Below are positions 56,731-64,000 of a stretch of 64,000 bases of DNA, piece after piece. A program made the position numbers and the translations under genes. Location: the NCBI GenBank assembly GCA_902571385.1, contig CACGBK010000003.1:123452-187451 (forward strand), written 5' to 3'. Numbering within the stretch: the first letter of the stretch is position 1; each line of letters begins with the position of its first letter. The notes under the pieces are model-generated. The model did not search any database. It had not been told where the DNA came from and saw only the letters and a program-made list of their open reading frames with translations. Source of the DNA: an uncultured Candidatus Actinomarina sp. Lineage in GTDB: Bacteria > Actinomycetota > Acidimicrobiia > Actinomarinales > Actinomarinaceae.

Positions 56731-58407
56731 TTAACCGCCTGGAAGAAGATTTCGTACTATTGTTTTGAATATAGGAGCAGCAGTAGAACCTCCTGTTACA
56801 TATTCAGAGATTGGTGAGCCGTTTGCCCCCCATAATATTACAGAACCTACAATTGGACCATTGGATGTCTCAACAAAGCCTGTAAAAGAAGTTGTAAATC
56901 TATCATTTGAATAACCTATGCCTTCTAAATAAGTTCTGCTAGTTCCTGTTTTTCCGCCAATAACATAATCATCCATTTTTAATGATTTTCCTGTTCCGTC
57001 AGGCCCCTCTACAACGTTAATAAGAAGCATCTTTAACCTTTTTGCAAGATTACGATCTATAATTTTTTTGTTATTGTTATTTTGTTGATTACTTCTTGTT
57101 AATGAAAGATTTAAATCTGACCCTTCATTCGCAATTATGCCATATGCTTTCACCATTTGGTATTGCGTAGTATTGATTGAATATCCTATTGATAAAGAAC
57201 TTAAACAAGTTGTGCAGGTTTTGTATTCAGTAAATGCACCTTTTGACTCTCCCGATAATTCAACTCCTGTTTTAGAACCAAAGCCAAACCTTTTTAAGAA
57301 CAACTCAACTTCATTTATATTTCCTTCATTAACAATTTTAACTGTTCCTACATTTGATGATCTTTCAATAATTTCTTTCACTGAAAGGTTAATAGGTTCA
57401 TGCTTAAGAAAGTCCCTAAAGCACCCTTTGTAACCTTCAAAATCTTCTTTGCATGATCCCTCAATAATTTCTATCTTATCTTCAACTAAATAAACATCAT
57501 TTTCATTAACAATCCCATTTTCAATTAATGATCCAATAGTAAAAATTTTTAATGATGAGCCAGGTTCATAATTTGCTCTTGCGCTAATTAAGTCAATATT
57601 AAAATAATCATTATTTGTTGATGATACTTCTGTAGAAATAAGAATTTCTCCTGTCACAGCATTAGCAAAGACAACAGAACACATAAAGGCTTGAGTGTCT
57701 TTCAGGGCATCTTGGCAAAGATTTTTACTAAGATATTGTAGTTCTGAATCAATTGAAAGAATTAAATCTTCCCCGTGCCTTGGTTGAATCGTTCTTATCT
57801 CTCCTTGTGGAATAATTGCACCATTAGGGGCCGATTCATATCTTAATTCACCATTTTCTCCTTTAAGAAGATTATCATAATAAAGCTCTAACCCTTCAAT
57901 TCCATTTCCATCAGGATCAACAAATCCAACAATATTTGAGGACGAGGAATCGTAAATATTCCTTTTGTTGGAATGTTCTAAGTGAATACCTTTAAATTTC
58001 CAAGATTTTATTTTATTTCCTGTTTCATAATCAACATTTCTTTTTAAGTAGAAAAATTTTGAATTATCATTAATTTTTTTTAAAACTTCAGCTTCATCTA
58101 AATTAAGCAAAGAAGAAAGAACACTAACAAATCCTAAATCATCAATTTCATTCGATTTGACTACAACATTGTAAGATTGGACACTACTTGCTAAAACATT
58201 AAAATTTTTATCATATATAGTACCTCTTTTAGCTTCGAGTATTTCCACCCTCTGTCTATAAGACAGTGCTTGAGATTCAAAAAAATCTGATTCAATAAAT
58301 TGTAAGGCATAAACTTTTTGAATGAATAGAAATGAACCGAAAGTAACAAGGATTATGACCAACACAAAAAGAAAATTAAGTTTCATTTTATTTGAAGAAA
58401 GTTTCAT
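56731..58407 (-). CDS. ftsI: Division penicillin-binding protein FtsI (PBP3)
   Basis: 558 residues, one N-terminal transmembrane helix. Active sites: SSLK (nucleophile region PGSSLKIFT near 297), SSN (near 352) and KTGT (near 492). Transpeptidase of the septum, partner of FtsW. Overlaps ftsL by four bases. C-terminal PASTA domains are absent. Confidence 0.93.
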   Translation of the reverse strand: MKLSSNKMKLNFLFVLVIILVTFGSFLFIQKVYALQFIESDFFESQALSYRQRVEILEAKRGTIYDKNFNVLASSVQSYNVVVKSNEIDDLGFVSVLSSLLNLDEAEVLKKINDNSKFFYLKRNVDYETGNKIKSWKFKGIHLEHSNKRNIYDSSSSNIVGFVDPDGNGIEGLELYYDNLLKGENGELRYESAPNGAIIPQGEIRTIQPRHGEDLILSIDSELQYLSKNLCQDALKDTQAFMCSVVFANAVTGEILISTEVSSTNNDYFNIDLISARANYEPGSSLKIFTIGSLIENGIVNENDVYLVEDKIEIIEGSCKEDFEGYKGCFRDFLKHEPINLSVKEIIERSSNVGTVKIVNEGNINEVELFLKRFGFGSKTGVELSGESKGAFTEYKTCTTCLSSLSIGYSINTTQYQMVKAYGIIANEGSDLNLSLTRSNQQNNNNKKIIDRNLAKRLKMLLINVVEGPDGTGKSLKMDDYVIGGKTGTSRTYLEGIGYSNDRFTTSFTGFVETSNGPIVGSVILWGANGSPISEYVTGGSTAAPIFKTIVRNLLPGG

Positions 58408-58727
58408 CTTCCAAAACCCATAACAATTGTTTCATTAGCGTCTTCGGTGTTGATTTTATAAGGAGTTTCTAAATCTAAATTTAAATTGCTTACTTTTAAA
58501 CGTACATATGATTTTAATTTTGATAAATTTTCTATATTTTCAAAAGAGTATTTTCTTAAATACTCAATATTAAGATTTGCTTTTGATCGTTCTAGCTCAA
58601 CTATTTCAGTATTGATTAATGAAAGTTCTTTTGAAATTTCATTAATTCTCAAATTTATAAACAAAGATAAAATTACTGAAGCTGATAAAAGAATGTAAGC
58701 AAATCTAAAAATATATTTTTTTCTCAT
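58404..58727 (-). CDS. ftsL: FtsL-like divisome protein
   Basis: 107 residues with one N-terminal transmembrane helix (about 8-26) and a leucine-rich coiled coil (about 30-65), the usual layout of FtsL, between rsmH and ftsI. Sequence is otherwise unrecognisable. Overlaps both neighbours by four bases. Confidence 0.75.
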   Translation of the reverse strand: MRKKYIFRFAYILLSASVILSLFINLRINEISKELSLINTEIVELERSKANLNIEYLRKYSFENIENLSKLKSYVRLKVSNLNLDLETPYKINTEDANETIVMGFGR

Positions 58728-59641
58728 ATTTTTCTTACATACCTTAATGTTGCTGAATTGGCTCTCGAATTTGAATTAATTTCTTCTATGTTTGGATAAT
58801 ATTTTTTTCTTTTTGGATATTCAAAATTTTGTATATTATTACAAACACATATTGCAATTGAAGGATCGCAAATACATCCCAGTGTTAAATCTTTCATAAA
58901 ATTTTTAATAATTCGATCCTCTAATGAGTGGTAAGAGATACAGATAATTACACCATTTTTTTGAATCAAATCTTTTACTTTTAATAAAGAATCTTTTAAT
59001 TCGTTAAGTTCATCATTTATATATATTCTTAAAGCTTGAAATATTCTTCTAATACTTTTTTCAATAAATATTGGATTTTGCTTTGGGACAGAATTTCTAA
59101 TTATGTTTGATAATTCACTAGTTTTATTTATGGGTCTATTTTCTATAATTTTTTTGGCAATACTTTTTGAAAACCTTTCTTCTCCAAATTCATTAAAAAT
59201 TGTATAAAGATTTTCATATGAAAAAGTATTCAAGACTTTTTCAGCTGTAAGTTCGTCTTTTTGATTCATTCTCATATCAAGCTTTGAATCAAACGAAAAA
59301 GAAAATCCTCTATTTGGGGTATCAATCTGATGACTTGAAACACCCAGATCATATAAAACACCGCTAATTGGTGATAGAGATTTATTGTTTACATAATCAC
59401 TTATCATTGAAAAATTAAGATTAATTACCTCGTGAGAAGAATCACTACTATCAACTGCTTCTAGGTCACGGTCAAATCCGATAGCTGTAAGGTGATTGTG
59501 TTTCAAAATAATATCGAAATGAGAACCGTAGCCGTAAGTTGAATCGATAAATATACCTGGAGGAACATCATCTAAGATAGAAGATATTTCTTCTTTCATC
59601 ACACCATTGTGTGGCATGTACCCAACCCTGTTTTTGTTCAT
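58724..59641 (-). CDS. rsmH: 16S rRNA (cytosine-1402-N4)-methyltransferase RsmH (MraW)
   Basis: 305 residues. Motifs: STYGYGSHFDIIL (SAM site near 34-46), LYDLGVSSHQID, GFSFSFDSKLDMRMN, GEERFSKSIAKKI and ISYHSLEDRIIK. Methylates C1402 in the P-site. The start codon lies at the base of a long hairpin that fills the gap after mraZ. Confidence 0.94.
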   Translation of the reverse strand: MNKNRVGYMPHNGVMKEEISSILDDVPPGIFIDSTYGYGSHFDIILKHNHLTAIGFDRDLEAVDSSDSSHEVINLNFSMISDYVNNKSLSPISGVLYDLGVSSHQIDTPNRGFSFSFDSKLDMRMNQKDELTAEKVLNTFSYENLYTIFNEFGEERFSKSIAKKIIENRPINKTSELSNIIRNSVPKQNPIFIEKSIRRIFQALRIYINDELNELKDSLLKVKDLIQKNGVIICISYHSLEDRIIKNFMKDLTLGCICDPSIAICVCNNIQNFEYPKRKKYYPNIEEINSNSRANSATLRYVRKI

Positions 59642-59728
59642 ACCCAGCTCTCTAGAACTGGCACCAATTGGAAAGTTGGGCGGAGTAAGGATGTTCCAAT
59701 TTAGTTGTCTAGAGAGCTGGCTATGAAC
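59636..59728 (-). ncRNA. Structured leader in the mraZ-rsmH gap (mraW-motif-like)
   Basis: Immediately after the mraZ stop the transcript forms a long stem: GTTCATA (59722-59728) pairs with TATGAAC (59636-59642), then one C/C-position mismatch, then CCAGCTCTCTAGA (59708-59720) pairs perfectly with TCTAGAGAGCTGG (59644-59656). Within the 51-base loop AATTGGAA and TTCCAATT form a second 8-bp stem. The rsmH ATG and its GAGAG ribosome-binding sequence are inside the outer stem, so folding should hide them. The known actinobacterial mraW RNA motif sits at the same place. The match to that motif is by position and hairpin style only. Confidence 0.7.
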
Positions 59729-60154
59729 TTATCCTTTCACTTCATTAATATTTGCAAATTCATAATCTGCATCATTTTGAATTTTTTTCCACATTTTTGT
59801 TGACCATATTTCAATGGCGTTACCTATTCCTGTAACAGTGACTTCACCATTTATATCTATCTCACTATATTCTCTTAAATTTTCTGGTATTGGAATTCTT
59901 CCGGCAGAATCTAATTTAGAGTCAACAGCACCACTAAATATAGCTCTCCTTAGTTGTCTAGAAGATTTTTCTGTTACTGGTAAATCAACCATTTCTTCAG
60001 AAAGAGAAGTCCAACTTTTTTTTGTTAGAATTTGCAGACAATTATCTTGTCCCTTGGTGACTACACAGCCCTGTTGGAGCTCTTTCCTAAACTTCGATGG
60101 AATAACTACTCTACCCTTCGAGTCCATTATGTGTTGATACTCACCAAGGAACAC
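59729..60154 (-). CDS. mraZ: Transcriptional regulator MraZ
   Basis: 141 residues from the GTG at 60154. It has two SpoVT/AbrB-like halves: FLGEYQHIMDSKGRVVIPSKFR and DSKLDSAGRIPIPENLRE, each with the DxxGR motif. The family binds DNA as a ring and represses its own operon. GTG at 60154 has AGGCGGA 6 bases upstream. The longer frame to 60265 would start inside the operator. First gene of the division and cell-wall cluster. Confidence 0.92.
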   Translation of the reverse strand: MFLGEYQHIMDSKGRVVIPSKFRKELQQGCVVTKGQDNCLQILTKKSWTSLSEEMVDLPVTEKSSRQLRRAIFSGAVDSKLDSAGRIPIPENLREYSEIDINGEVTVTGIGNAIEIWSTKMWKKIQNDADYEFANINEVKG

Positions 60155-60175
60155 TTTATCCGCCTTTCGTGCCTT

Positions 60176-60215
60176 GAACCACTTTGTGTCATTATATGAC
60201 ACTATATGACACTTT
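60176..60215 (-). promoter_or_regulatory. Four tandem MraZ boxes (10-bp spacing)
   Basis: In the direction of mraZ transcription four 10-base units run without a gap: AAAGTGTCAT (60206-60215), ATAGTGTCAT (60196-60205), ATAATGACAC (60186-60195) and AAAGTGGTTC (60176-60185). Three fit the consensus A-A/T-A-GTG-G/T with a 3-base spacer, the type of MraZ box reported in Mycoplasma, the third being diverged. The set overlaps the promoter, so binding would block transcription. A perfect palindrome GTGTCAT-TAT-ATGACAC covers 60186-60202. Confidence 0.8.
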
Positions 60216-60219
60216 GCAA
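60191..60219 (-). promoter_or_regulatory. Promoter of the mraZ division cluster
   Basis: Minus-strand TTGCAA (60214-60219) and a perfect TATAAT (60191-60196) are 17 bases apart. Expected start near 60184 gives about 30 bases of leader before the mraZ GTG, including a ribosome-binding site. This may drive the ftsL-to-sepF genes as well. Confidence 0.75.
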
Positions 60220-60237
60220 CACAATTTGAAAAAAAAA

Positions 60238-60753
60238 TTATGCTGAAATTAGGTACTCTTCCCACTCAGGGTCTGGGTTTGAACCTATAATGGTTTTTAT
60301 CCAAAAATTTCCCTCTGGGGCGAGAGGTGATTGGATAAGTTTTAGTATTGTTTGATTCAAATCTTTATCTGCCTTAATTAAATTACACCTTTTACAGCAT
60401 GCAACAACATTTTGCCATTCATGTTTTCCACCTTTTGATTTTGGAATAATATGATCAATCGACTCAGCTTGAACTCCACAATATTGACAAATGTTATGAT
60501 CCCTTATAAATATATTTTCCCTATTTAATGCAACCCTTCTTGCGTATGGAGCTTTTACATAGTAATTTAATGCGGCAACTTTGGGGATTTTTATAGTTGA
60601 AGATTCTGACCTCAATTCAAGATTTGATGTTTTTATTACATTAATTTTGTTTGAAAGCATGAGAGCAACTGATCTTTTAGCTGATGCAATTGATAAGGGT
60701 TGGTATGTTGCGTTGAGAATTAAAGTCCTATGATTATGAAAATTTTTATTCAT
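60238..60753 (-). CDS. HNH endonuclease family protein
   Basis: 171 residues. HNH core with CQYCG, DHIIPKSKGGKHEWQN and CKRCN, so a zinc-bound beta-beta-alpha metal nuclease. The N-terminal 80 residues are typical of the actinobacterial free-standing HNH proteins. Its role is unknown. It ends 19 bases upstream of the -35 of mraZ. Confidence 0.88.
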   Translation of the reverse strand: MNKNFHNHRTLILNATYQPLSIASAKRSVALMLSNKINVIKTSNLELRSESSTIKIPKVAALNYYVKAPYARRVALNRENIFIRDHNICQYCGVQAESIDHIIPKSKGGKHEWQNVVACCKRCNLIKADKDLNQTILKLIQSPLAPEGNFWIKTIIGSNPDPEWEEYLISA

Positions 60754-60780
60754 AATTTAATTTTAGATGAGAAAATTTAT

Positions 60781-61272
60781 TTACGCTTGTAACTGTTGTG
60801 ATTGAACATCATCTTCAACTTTTGTTAAAAGGTTCAAGAATCTTTCTTTATCTAATTCAAATTTTGAAACATCTTCTTTTACTTCTTTTGCAACGTAATC
60901 AATTGTTTCAAAGAATGCTAGTTGTCCAAGCTTGAGTGCATCAAAAACTTCTTTGTCCTCAATTGTATAAATTGTTTCACCATCTGAAATAAGTTTTGTT
61001 TTAGAAAGTTCGTCTTGCAAGTCTCCATTTCTTGTTAAATATCTCCAAGCTCGTCTAACTCTTTGAATGCTCATCCCATTGTCTAGTAAAGTTTTAATAA
61101 CTTTAAGAGACACAATATCTCTGAAAGAATATAATTTTGGAACTCCAGGCTTACCTTGCGATGACTGTATGCTCGGAGAGACCAGACCTACTTTGTCCCA
61201 GTATCTGAGTTGATGTGAAGTGCAATCAGACAAATGACATGCTTGTTTAGATGTAAATGCGTCCTTATTCAA
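60781..61272 (-). CDS. MerR-family transcriptional regulator
   Basis: 163 residues. Helix-turn-helix with SDCTSHQLRYWDKVGLVSPS near 14-33 and KLYSFRDIVSLKVIKTLLD, then a helical dimerisation region. Effector unknown and no cysteine cluster is seen. TTG start at 61272 has a strong AAGGAG 7 bases upstream. It precedes the HNH gene by 27 bases. Confidence 0.82.
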   Translation of the reverse strand: MNKDAFTSKQACHLSDCTSHQLRYWDKVGLVSPSIQSSQGKPGVPKLYSFRDIVSLKVIKTLLDNGMSIQRVRRAWRYLTRNGDLQDELSKTKLISDGETIYTIEDKEVFDALKLGQLAFFETIDYVAKEVKEDVSKFELDKERFLNLLTKVEDDVQSQQLQA

Positions 61273-61319
61273 TTCCTTACTCCTTATAAATTAAGACGTA
61301 TTATTTAATTTAATTAATA

Positions 61320-61670
61320 CTATTTGTTTTGTCTAGAGGTATCTTTGTTTCTTACTAATTTATAGATTTGTTTAAAGTTCCATTCATTTATGTTTTCAGC
61401 ACTTAGTAAGGATTTTGTATTTGTAACAAATACAAATCCTGAAAGTGCCATCAGAACAAAACCAACTATGGCAAATATGGGTTGAATAGTATAAGTTCCA
61501 ATCATGGTTATGAAGCCTAATAGGAATATGAAAAACGAAATTGTTATTCTTGCACGAGAAAAGTTTGAAAGGGTTAAATTTTCAACTGCTTTTTCTAATT
61601 TTGGATCATCCTCTGAGAGACCCATCTCAATTTGTTTTAAAATTTCTTGTTCTTTTTTATTCAAACCCAT
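61320..61670 (-). CDS. DUF3040 membrane protein
   Basis: 116 residues. The N-terminus LNKKEQEILKQIEMGLSEDDP is the DUF3040 signature of small actinobacterial membrane proteins, followed by two transmembrane helices (about 43-64 and 67-87). Function unknown. Divergent from the phosphatase gene over 41 bases. Confidence 0.82.
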   Translation of the reverse strand: MGLNKKEQEILKQIEMGLSEDDPKLEKAVENLTLSNFSRARITISFFIFLLGFITMIGTYTIQPIFAIVGFVLMALSGFVFVTNTKSLLSAENINEWNFKQIYKLVRNKDTSRQNK

Positions 61671-61711
61671 ATGAAGATTTTAATATATTCTGAAACTACT
61701 CTGTAATTAAG

Positions 61712-62260
61712 ATGAATATATTTTTGAGACATGGTGAAGTGCAAAATCCTAAAGATATTTTATATTACAATATTCCAGGTTACGAACTTTCTGAAAAAGG
61801 AATAAAACAAGCAGGGCACATTGCTGAAAAATTAAAGAAAGATTTTAAAATTGAAAAAATAATTACCTCCCCTCTTCTTAGGGCAAGGCAAACCTCCAAT
61901 ATAGTAAATAAAATATTGAAGAAAGAAATAACCATTTCAGAACAAATTACCGAATGGGGTGGAATTAAAAATTGGATTGGAAATAATACTTTTGAAATAC
62001 AGCAATCAAAGGAATTTGAAATTTATATAAATGATCCGACAAAACTTAATACTGATGAAAGTTTCTATGATACTTTTAAAAGGGTCGACAAGTTATATGA
62101 GAATAATAAAAATGTTTTATTTGTTACCCATCAAGACACGATTAGATCATTTATGTTTTATAAATTAGAGTCTGACAATTTTAATAAAGATAAACCAGGG
62201 CACTGTGATTTACAATATATTGATCAGAATGGTTTTAAAAAGTATACTAACCCAGTCTAG
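61712..62260 (+). CDS. Histidine phosphatase family protein
   Basis: 182 residues. LRHGEVQNP (His7) near 5-13, LLRARQTSNIV near 54-64 and FVTHQDTIRSF with the second His are the catalytic motifs. Two-His phosphatases hydrolyse sugar or nucleotide phosphates, substrate unknown. Its stop shares CTAG with the convergent gene. Confidence 0.85.
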   Translation: MNIFLRHGEVQNPKDILYYNIPGYELSEKGIKQAGHIAEKLKKDFKIEKIITSPLLRARQTSNIVNKILKKEITISEQITEWGGIKNWIGNNTFEIQQSKEFEIYINDPTKLNTDESFYDTFKRVDKLYENNKNVLFVTHQDTIRSFMFYKLESDNFNKDKPGHCDLQYIDQNGFKKYTNPV

Positions 62261-62472
62261 GTTAGTATGTTGTAAAGAATAATTAAAAATAATCCAAATG
62301 ATGACGTAAAACTTATTACACCTATCAATGGCTCAATAGATCTTAAAAATCTTGAATCTACATTTTTGAGATATAAGATAACAAAGTATTTACTCATTAA
62401 AAAAGACAACAATCCAGCGGCTATGAAATAAACAAAACTAAATAATGAAAGCCATGGATTTACAAAATTCAT
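62257..62472 (-). CDS. Small hypothetical membrane protein (71 aa)
   Basis: 71 residues with two hydrophobic segments (about 10-30 and 47-70). No family is recognised. Its ATG is 14 bases from the likely start of a divergent small membrane gene. Confidence 0.45.
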   Translation of the reverse strand: MNFVNPWLSLFSFVYFIAAGLLSFLMSKYFVILYLKNVDSRFLRSIEPLIGVISFTSSFGLFLIILYNILT

Positions 62473-62486
62473 CTTCTATTACAATA

Positions 62487-62729
62487 ATGTTGAAAATGGT
62501 TTTTAGTAAAAAATTTAAATTTATAATTTATTTACTTGTTTTAAGTTTGTCTATTTATATTGGTTTTATACTTGGAAATACATTCTGTTCAACTAATTGC
62601 ACTTACACTATTGCTTTAAATATATTGATTACAAATATTGTAATGATTGGTGGTGTATTTACTTTAATAAGATTATCTGAAAAATCCATAACTGAATGGA
62701 ACGATGACAAATATTATGAAAAAGATTGA
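62487..62729 (+). CDS. Small hypothetical membrane protein (80 aa)
   Basis: About 80 residues from the ATG at 62487, two transmembrane helices (about 11-31 and 41-62) and two cysteines in the loop between them (FCSTNC). The polar C-terminus contains WNDDKYYEKD. A longer frame from 62445 would overlap the divergent gene's start by 28 bases, so I prefer the later Met. No family. Overlaps threonine aldolase by 16 bases. Confidence 0.45.
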   Translation: MLKMVFSKKFKFIIYLLVLSLSIYIGFILGNTFCSTNCTYTIALNILITNIVMIGGVFTLIRLSEKSITEWNDDKYYEKD

Positions 62730-63736
62730 AGGGTTTTAATTATTTTTTCTTTATTATCTGAAGATACATCTTTGTGAAAAACAAATCTTATGACTTTTTC
62801 TCGAAGATAACCTGCTTTAATTTCATTATTAGCTAAATATTTTAAAAACTCATCTGAATTACTCAAAGTATCAAAATTTAACAAGATCATATTTGTTCCT
62901 TTATAGGATACAGAATCTATACAGTCTATATTATTTTCCATATTTTTAATTTCGGTAAATACCTCTTTCGCCATTGTATGATCAGCAATAAGATTGCTTC
63001 TGTTTTCTAAAGCATATTTTGCAGCAGAGGCGATAATCCCGACTTGTCTCATTCCTCCACCAATTTTTTTTCTATATTCACGTGAATTGGTAATAAAATC
63101 TCTTGACCCTAATAGCATGGATCCGATAGGAGCACCAAGTCCTTTTGAAAAGCAAAATGTTAAACTGTCACAATATTTTCCATAATTAGATTTTGTTTCT
63201 TCTTCCAAAATTGCGTGCCATACTCTTGCTCCGTCAACATGAAGCTTTAAATTATTAGATTTTGTAAATTCAGATAACTTTTTTATGTTTTCAAATGGAA
63301 TTATTGTACCCCCTGAAGCAAGGTGAGTATTTTCAATTGCAACCGTACTAATTTTAGGTTTGTAATATGATGATTTAGAAATTTGTGAGACTATATCATC
63401 TAAATCCAAATCACCATCATTATGACTTATATTCCTAAATTGAATTCTAGATAAAAATGAAGCTGCCCCATGTTCATAATTTTTAATATGCGAATCTTCA
63501 GTTGTTATTACTTCTTCTCCAGGATTTGTGTGGTTTAGTAATGAAATTTGATTTCCCATCAAGCCAGAAGTAACAAAGAGTCCAGATTCAAACCCGAGTA
63601 AATCTGCTGCAAATTCCTCAAGTTCATTAACTGTGGGATCTTCTTTATACTCATCATCCCCAACTTCAGAATTTACGATTACTTCCAACATTTCTTTTGA
63701 AGGCTTTGTTACAGTATCAGATCTAATATCAATCAT
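62714..63736 (-). CDS. Low-specificity L-threonine aldolase
   Basis: 340 residues of the beta-eliminating-lyase fold. IDIRSDTVTKPSKEM at the start, GDDEYKEDPTVNELE near 26-40, DGARVWHA near 167-174, and PLP Lys in FCFSKGLGAP near 195. Cleaves L-threonine to glycine and acetaldehyde. Probably co-transcribed with the upstream partial gene (4-base gap). Confidence 0.9.
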   Translation of the reverse strand: MIDIRSDTVTKPSKEMLEVIVNSEVGDDEYKEDPTVNELEEFAADLLGFESGLFVTSGLMGNQISLLNHTNPGEEVITTEDSHIKNYEHGAASFLSRIQFRNISHNDGDLDLDDIVSQISKSSYYKPKISTVAIENTHLASGGTIIPFENIKKLSEFTKSNNLKLHVDGARVWHAILEEETKSNYGKYCDSLTFCFSKGLGAPIGSMLLGSRDFITNSREYRKKIGGGMRQVGIIASAAKYALENRSNLIADHTMAKEVFTEIKNMENNIDCIDSVSYKGTNMILLNFDTLSNSDEFLKYLANNEIKAGYLREKVIRFVFHKDVSSDNKEKIIKTLQSFS

Positions 63737-63740
63737 TTTT

Positions 63741-64000
63741 TAATTTAACCAGTATTTACTAATATCATCAATCTGATCTTTAAAAGTTTTGTTTTCACTT
63801 AAAACATATATGATTTCTATTTTTTCACTTAATTCTTTTGTAGAAAACTTTAAGTTTTTTGTACAGTAACTAATTTTTGACTCACTGATGCTTGATTTTG
63901 TGAAAAGGTCAATCTTATTGTCAATATTTTCAATACTTCCTTGCCATTGATTTAATCCAATCGAATATTTTAAAGAAAGATCAATTAAAAATTTTGAGTT
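63741..64000 (-). CDS. C-terminal part of an unidentified protein (gene continues past window)
   Basis: The last 85 or so codons of a minus-strand gene are present, rich in Ser, Lys and Ile, with no transmembrane segment or motif I recognise. The stop TAA lies 4 bases upstream of the threonine aldolase start. A function is not assignable from this part. Confidence 0.6.

Noticed and set aside
59644..59720. Intrinsic terminator after mraZ
   Set aside because: The stem is long enough but is not followed by a T-run and contains the start of the next gene.
60155..60265. Longer MraZ N-terminus
   Set aside because: The extra 37 codons would start upstream of the promoter and run through the operator; the GTG at 60154 has a ribosome-binding site and gives the normal length.
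1..64000. CRISPR array, insertion sequence, prophage or toxin-antitoxin island
   Set aside because: No direct repeat array, transposase, integrase or phage structural gene was seen; genes are housekeeping and syntenic.

Overview
The window is a dense stretch of chromosome from a streamlined, very AT-rich bacterium. Gene content and gene order point to Actinobacteria. It carries lineage markers such as DUF4193 and DUF3040 proteins and a pafBC-tatA-tatC-helY run. It also has the actinobacterial orders polA-rpsA-coaE-uvrB-uvrA-uvrC-rapZ and mraZ-to-sepF-yggT with ileS, dksA/traR, lspA, rluD and dnaE beyond. Low GC, tiny intergenic gaps, many 4-base start/stop overlaps and shortened proteins fit a marine ultrasmall actinobacterium such as the Candidatus Actinomarina group. 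That placement is inferred from sequence style and synteny, not from a database search.

Layout. 1-6711 (minus): pafB, pafC, a tiny tatA, tatC, a helY-like helicase, a lipid kinase, DUF4193, a GNAT acetyltransferase and a truncated HAD phosphatase, nearly all overlapping. 6800-10947: ferredoxin, trmI, then a membrane-protein operon with two very small ORFs, and an acyltransferase. 10998-16275: trmL and yajQ on plus, then a minus-strand thiol/redox operon (guaC, glutaredoxin, CDF transporter, msrB, DUF393), a LON-domain protein and a glutamine amidotransferase. 16283-31335 (minus): pgk-tpiA-gpmA-secG-tRNA-Leu, rapZ, uvrC-uvrA-uvrB-coaE, rpsA, polA. 31404-36710: a second tRNA-Leu and short mixed-strand genes (YczE-type membrane protein, ygfZ-like, ccdA, nth, EamA, thyX). 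36724-41732: dnaE, rluD, lspA, dksA-like. 41854-44986: an interrupted ileS. 44983-60154 (minus): the division and cell-wall cluster, from mraZ at the high end to yggT at the low end. 60238-64000: HNH nuclease, MerR regulator, DUF3040, phosphatase, small membrane proteins, threonine aldolase and a partial gene.

Functionally this is core housekeeping: peptidoglycan synthesis and septation, nucleotide excision repair with Pol I, lower glycolysis, replication, protein export and thiol redox repair. The main points of interest are regulatory and architectural. A strong promoter overlaps four 10-bp-spaced MraZ-like boxes, and a 20-bp hairpin fills the mraZ-rsmH gap and encloses the rsmH start codon. 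FtsZ has a lysine-rich N-terminal tail and almost no C-terminal linker. ileS carries an in-frame TAG and a homopolymer frameshift. Genes normally nested in these clusters are missing (Pup-proteasome core, divIVA, murF, yvcK/whiA/gap). All nine convergent gene pairs overlap. No CRISPR array, transposon, prophage or integron was seen, and no gap without a gene exceeds about 120 bases.
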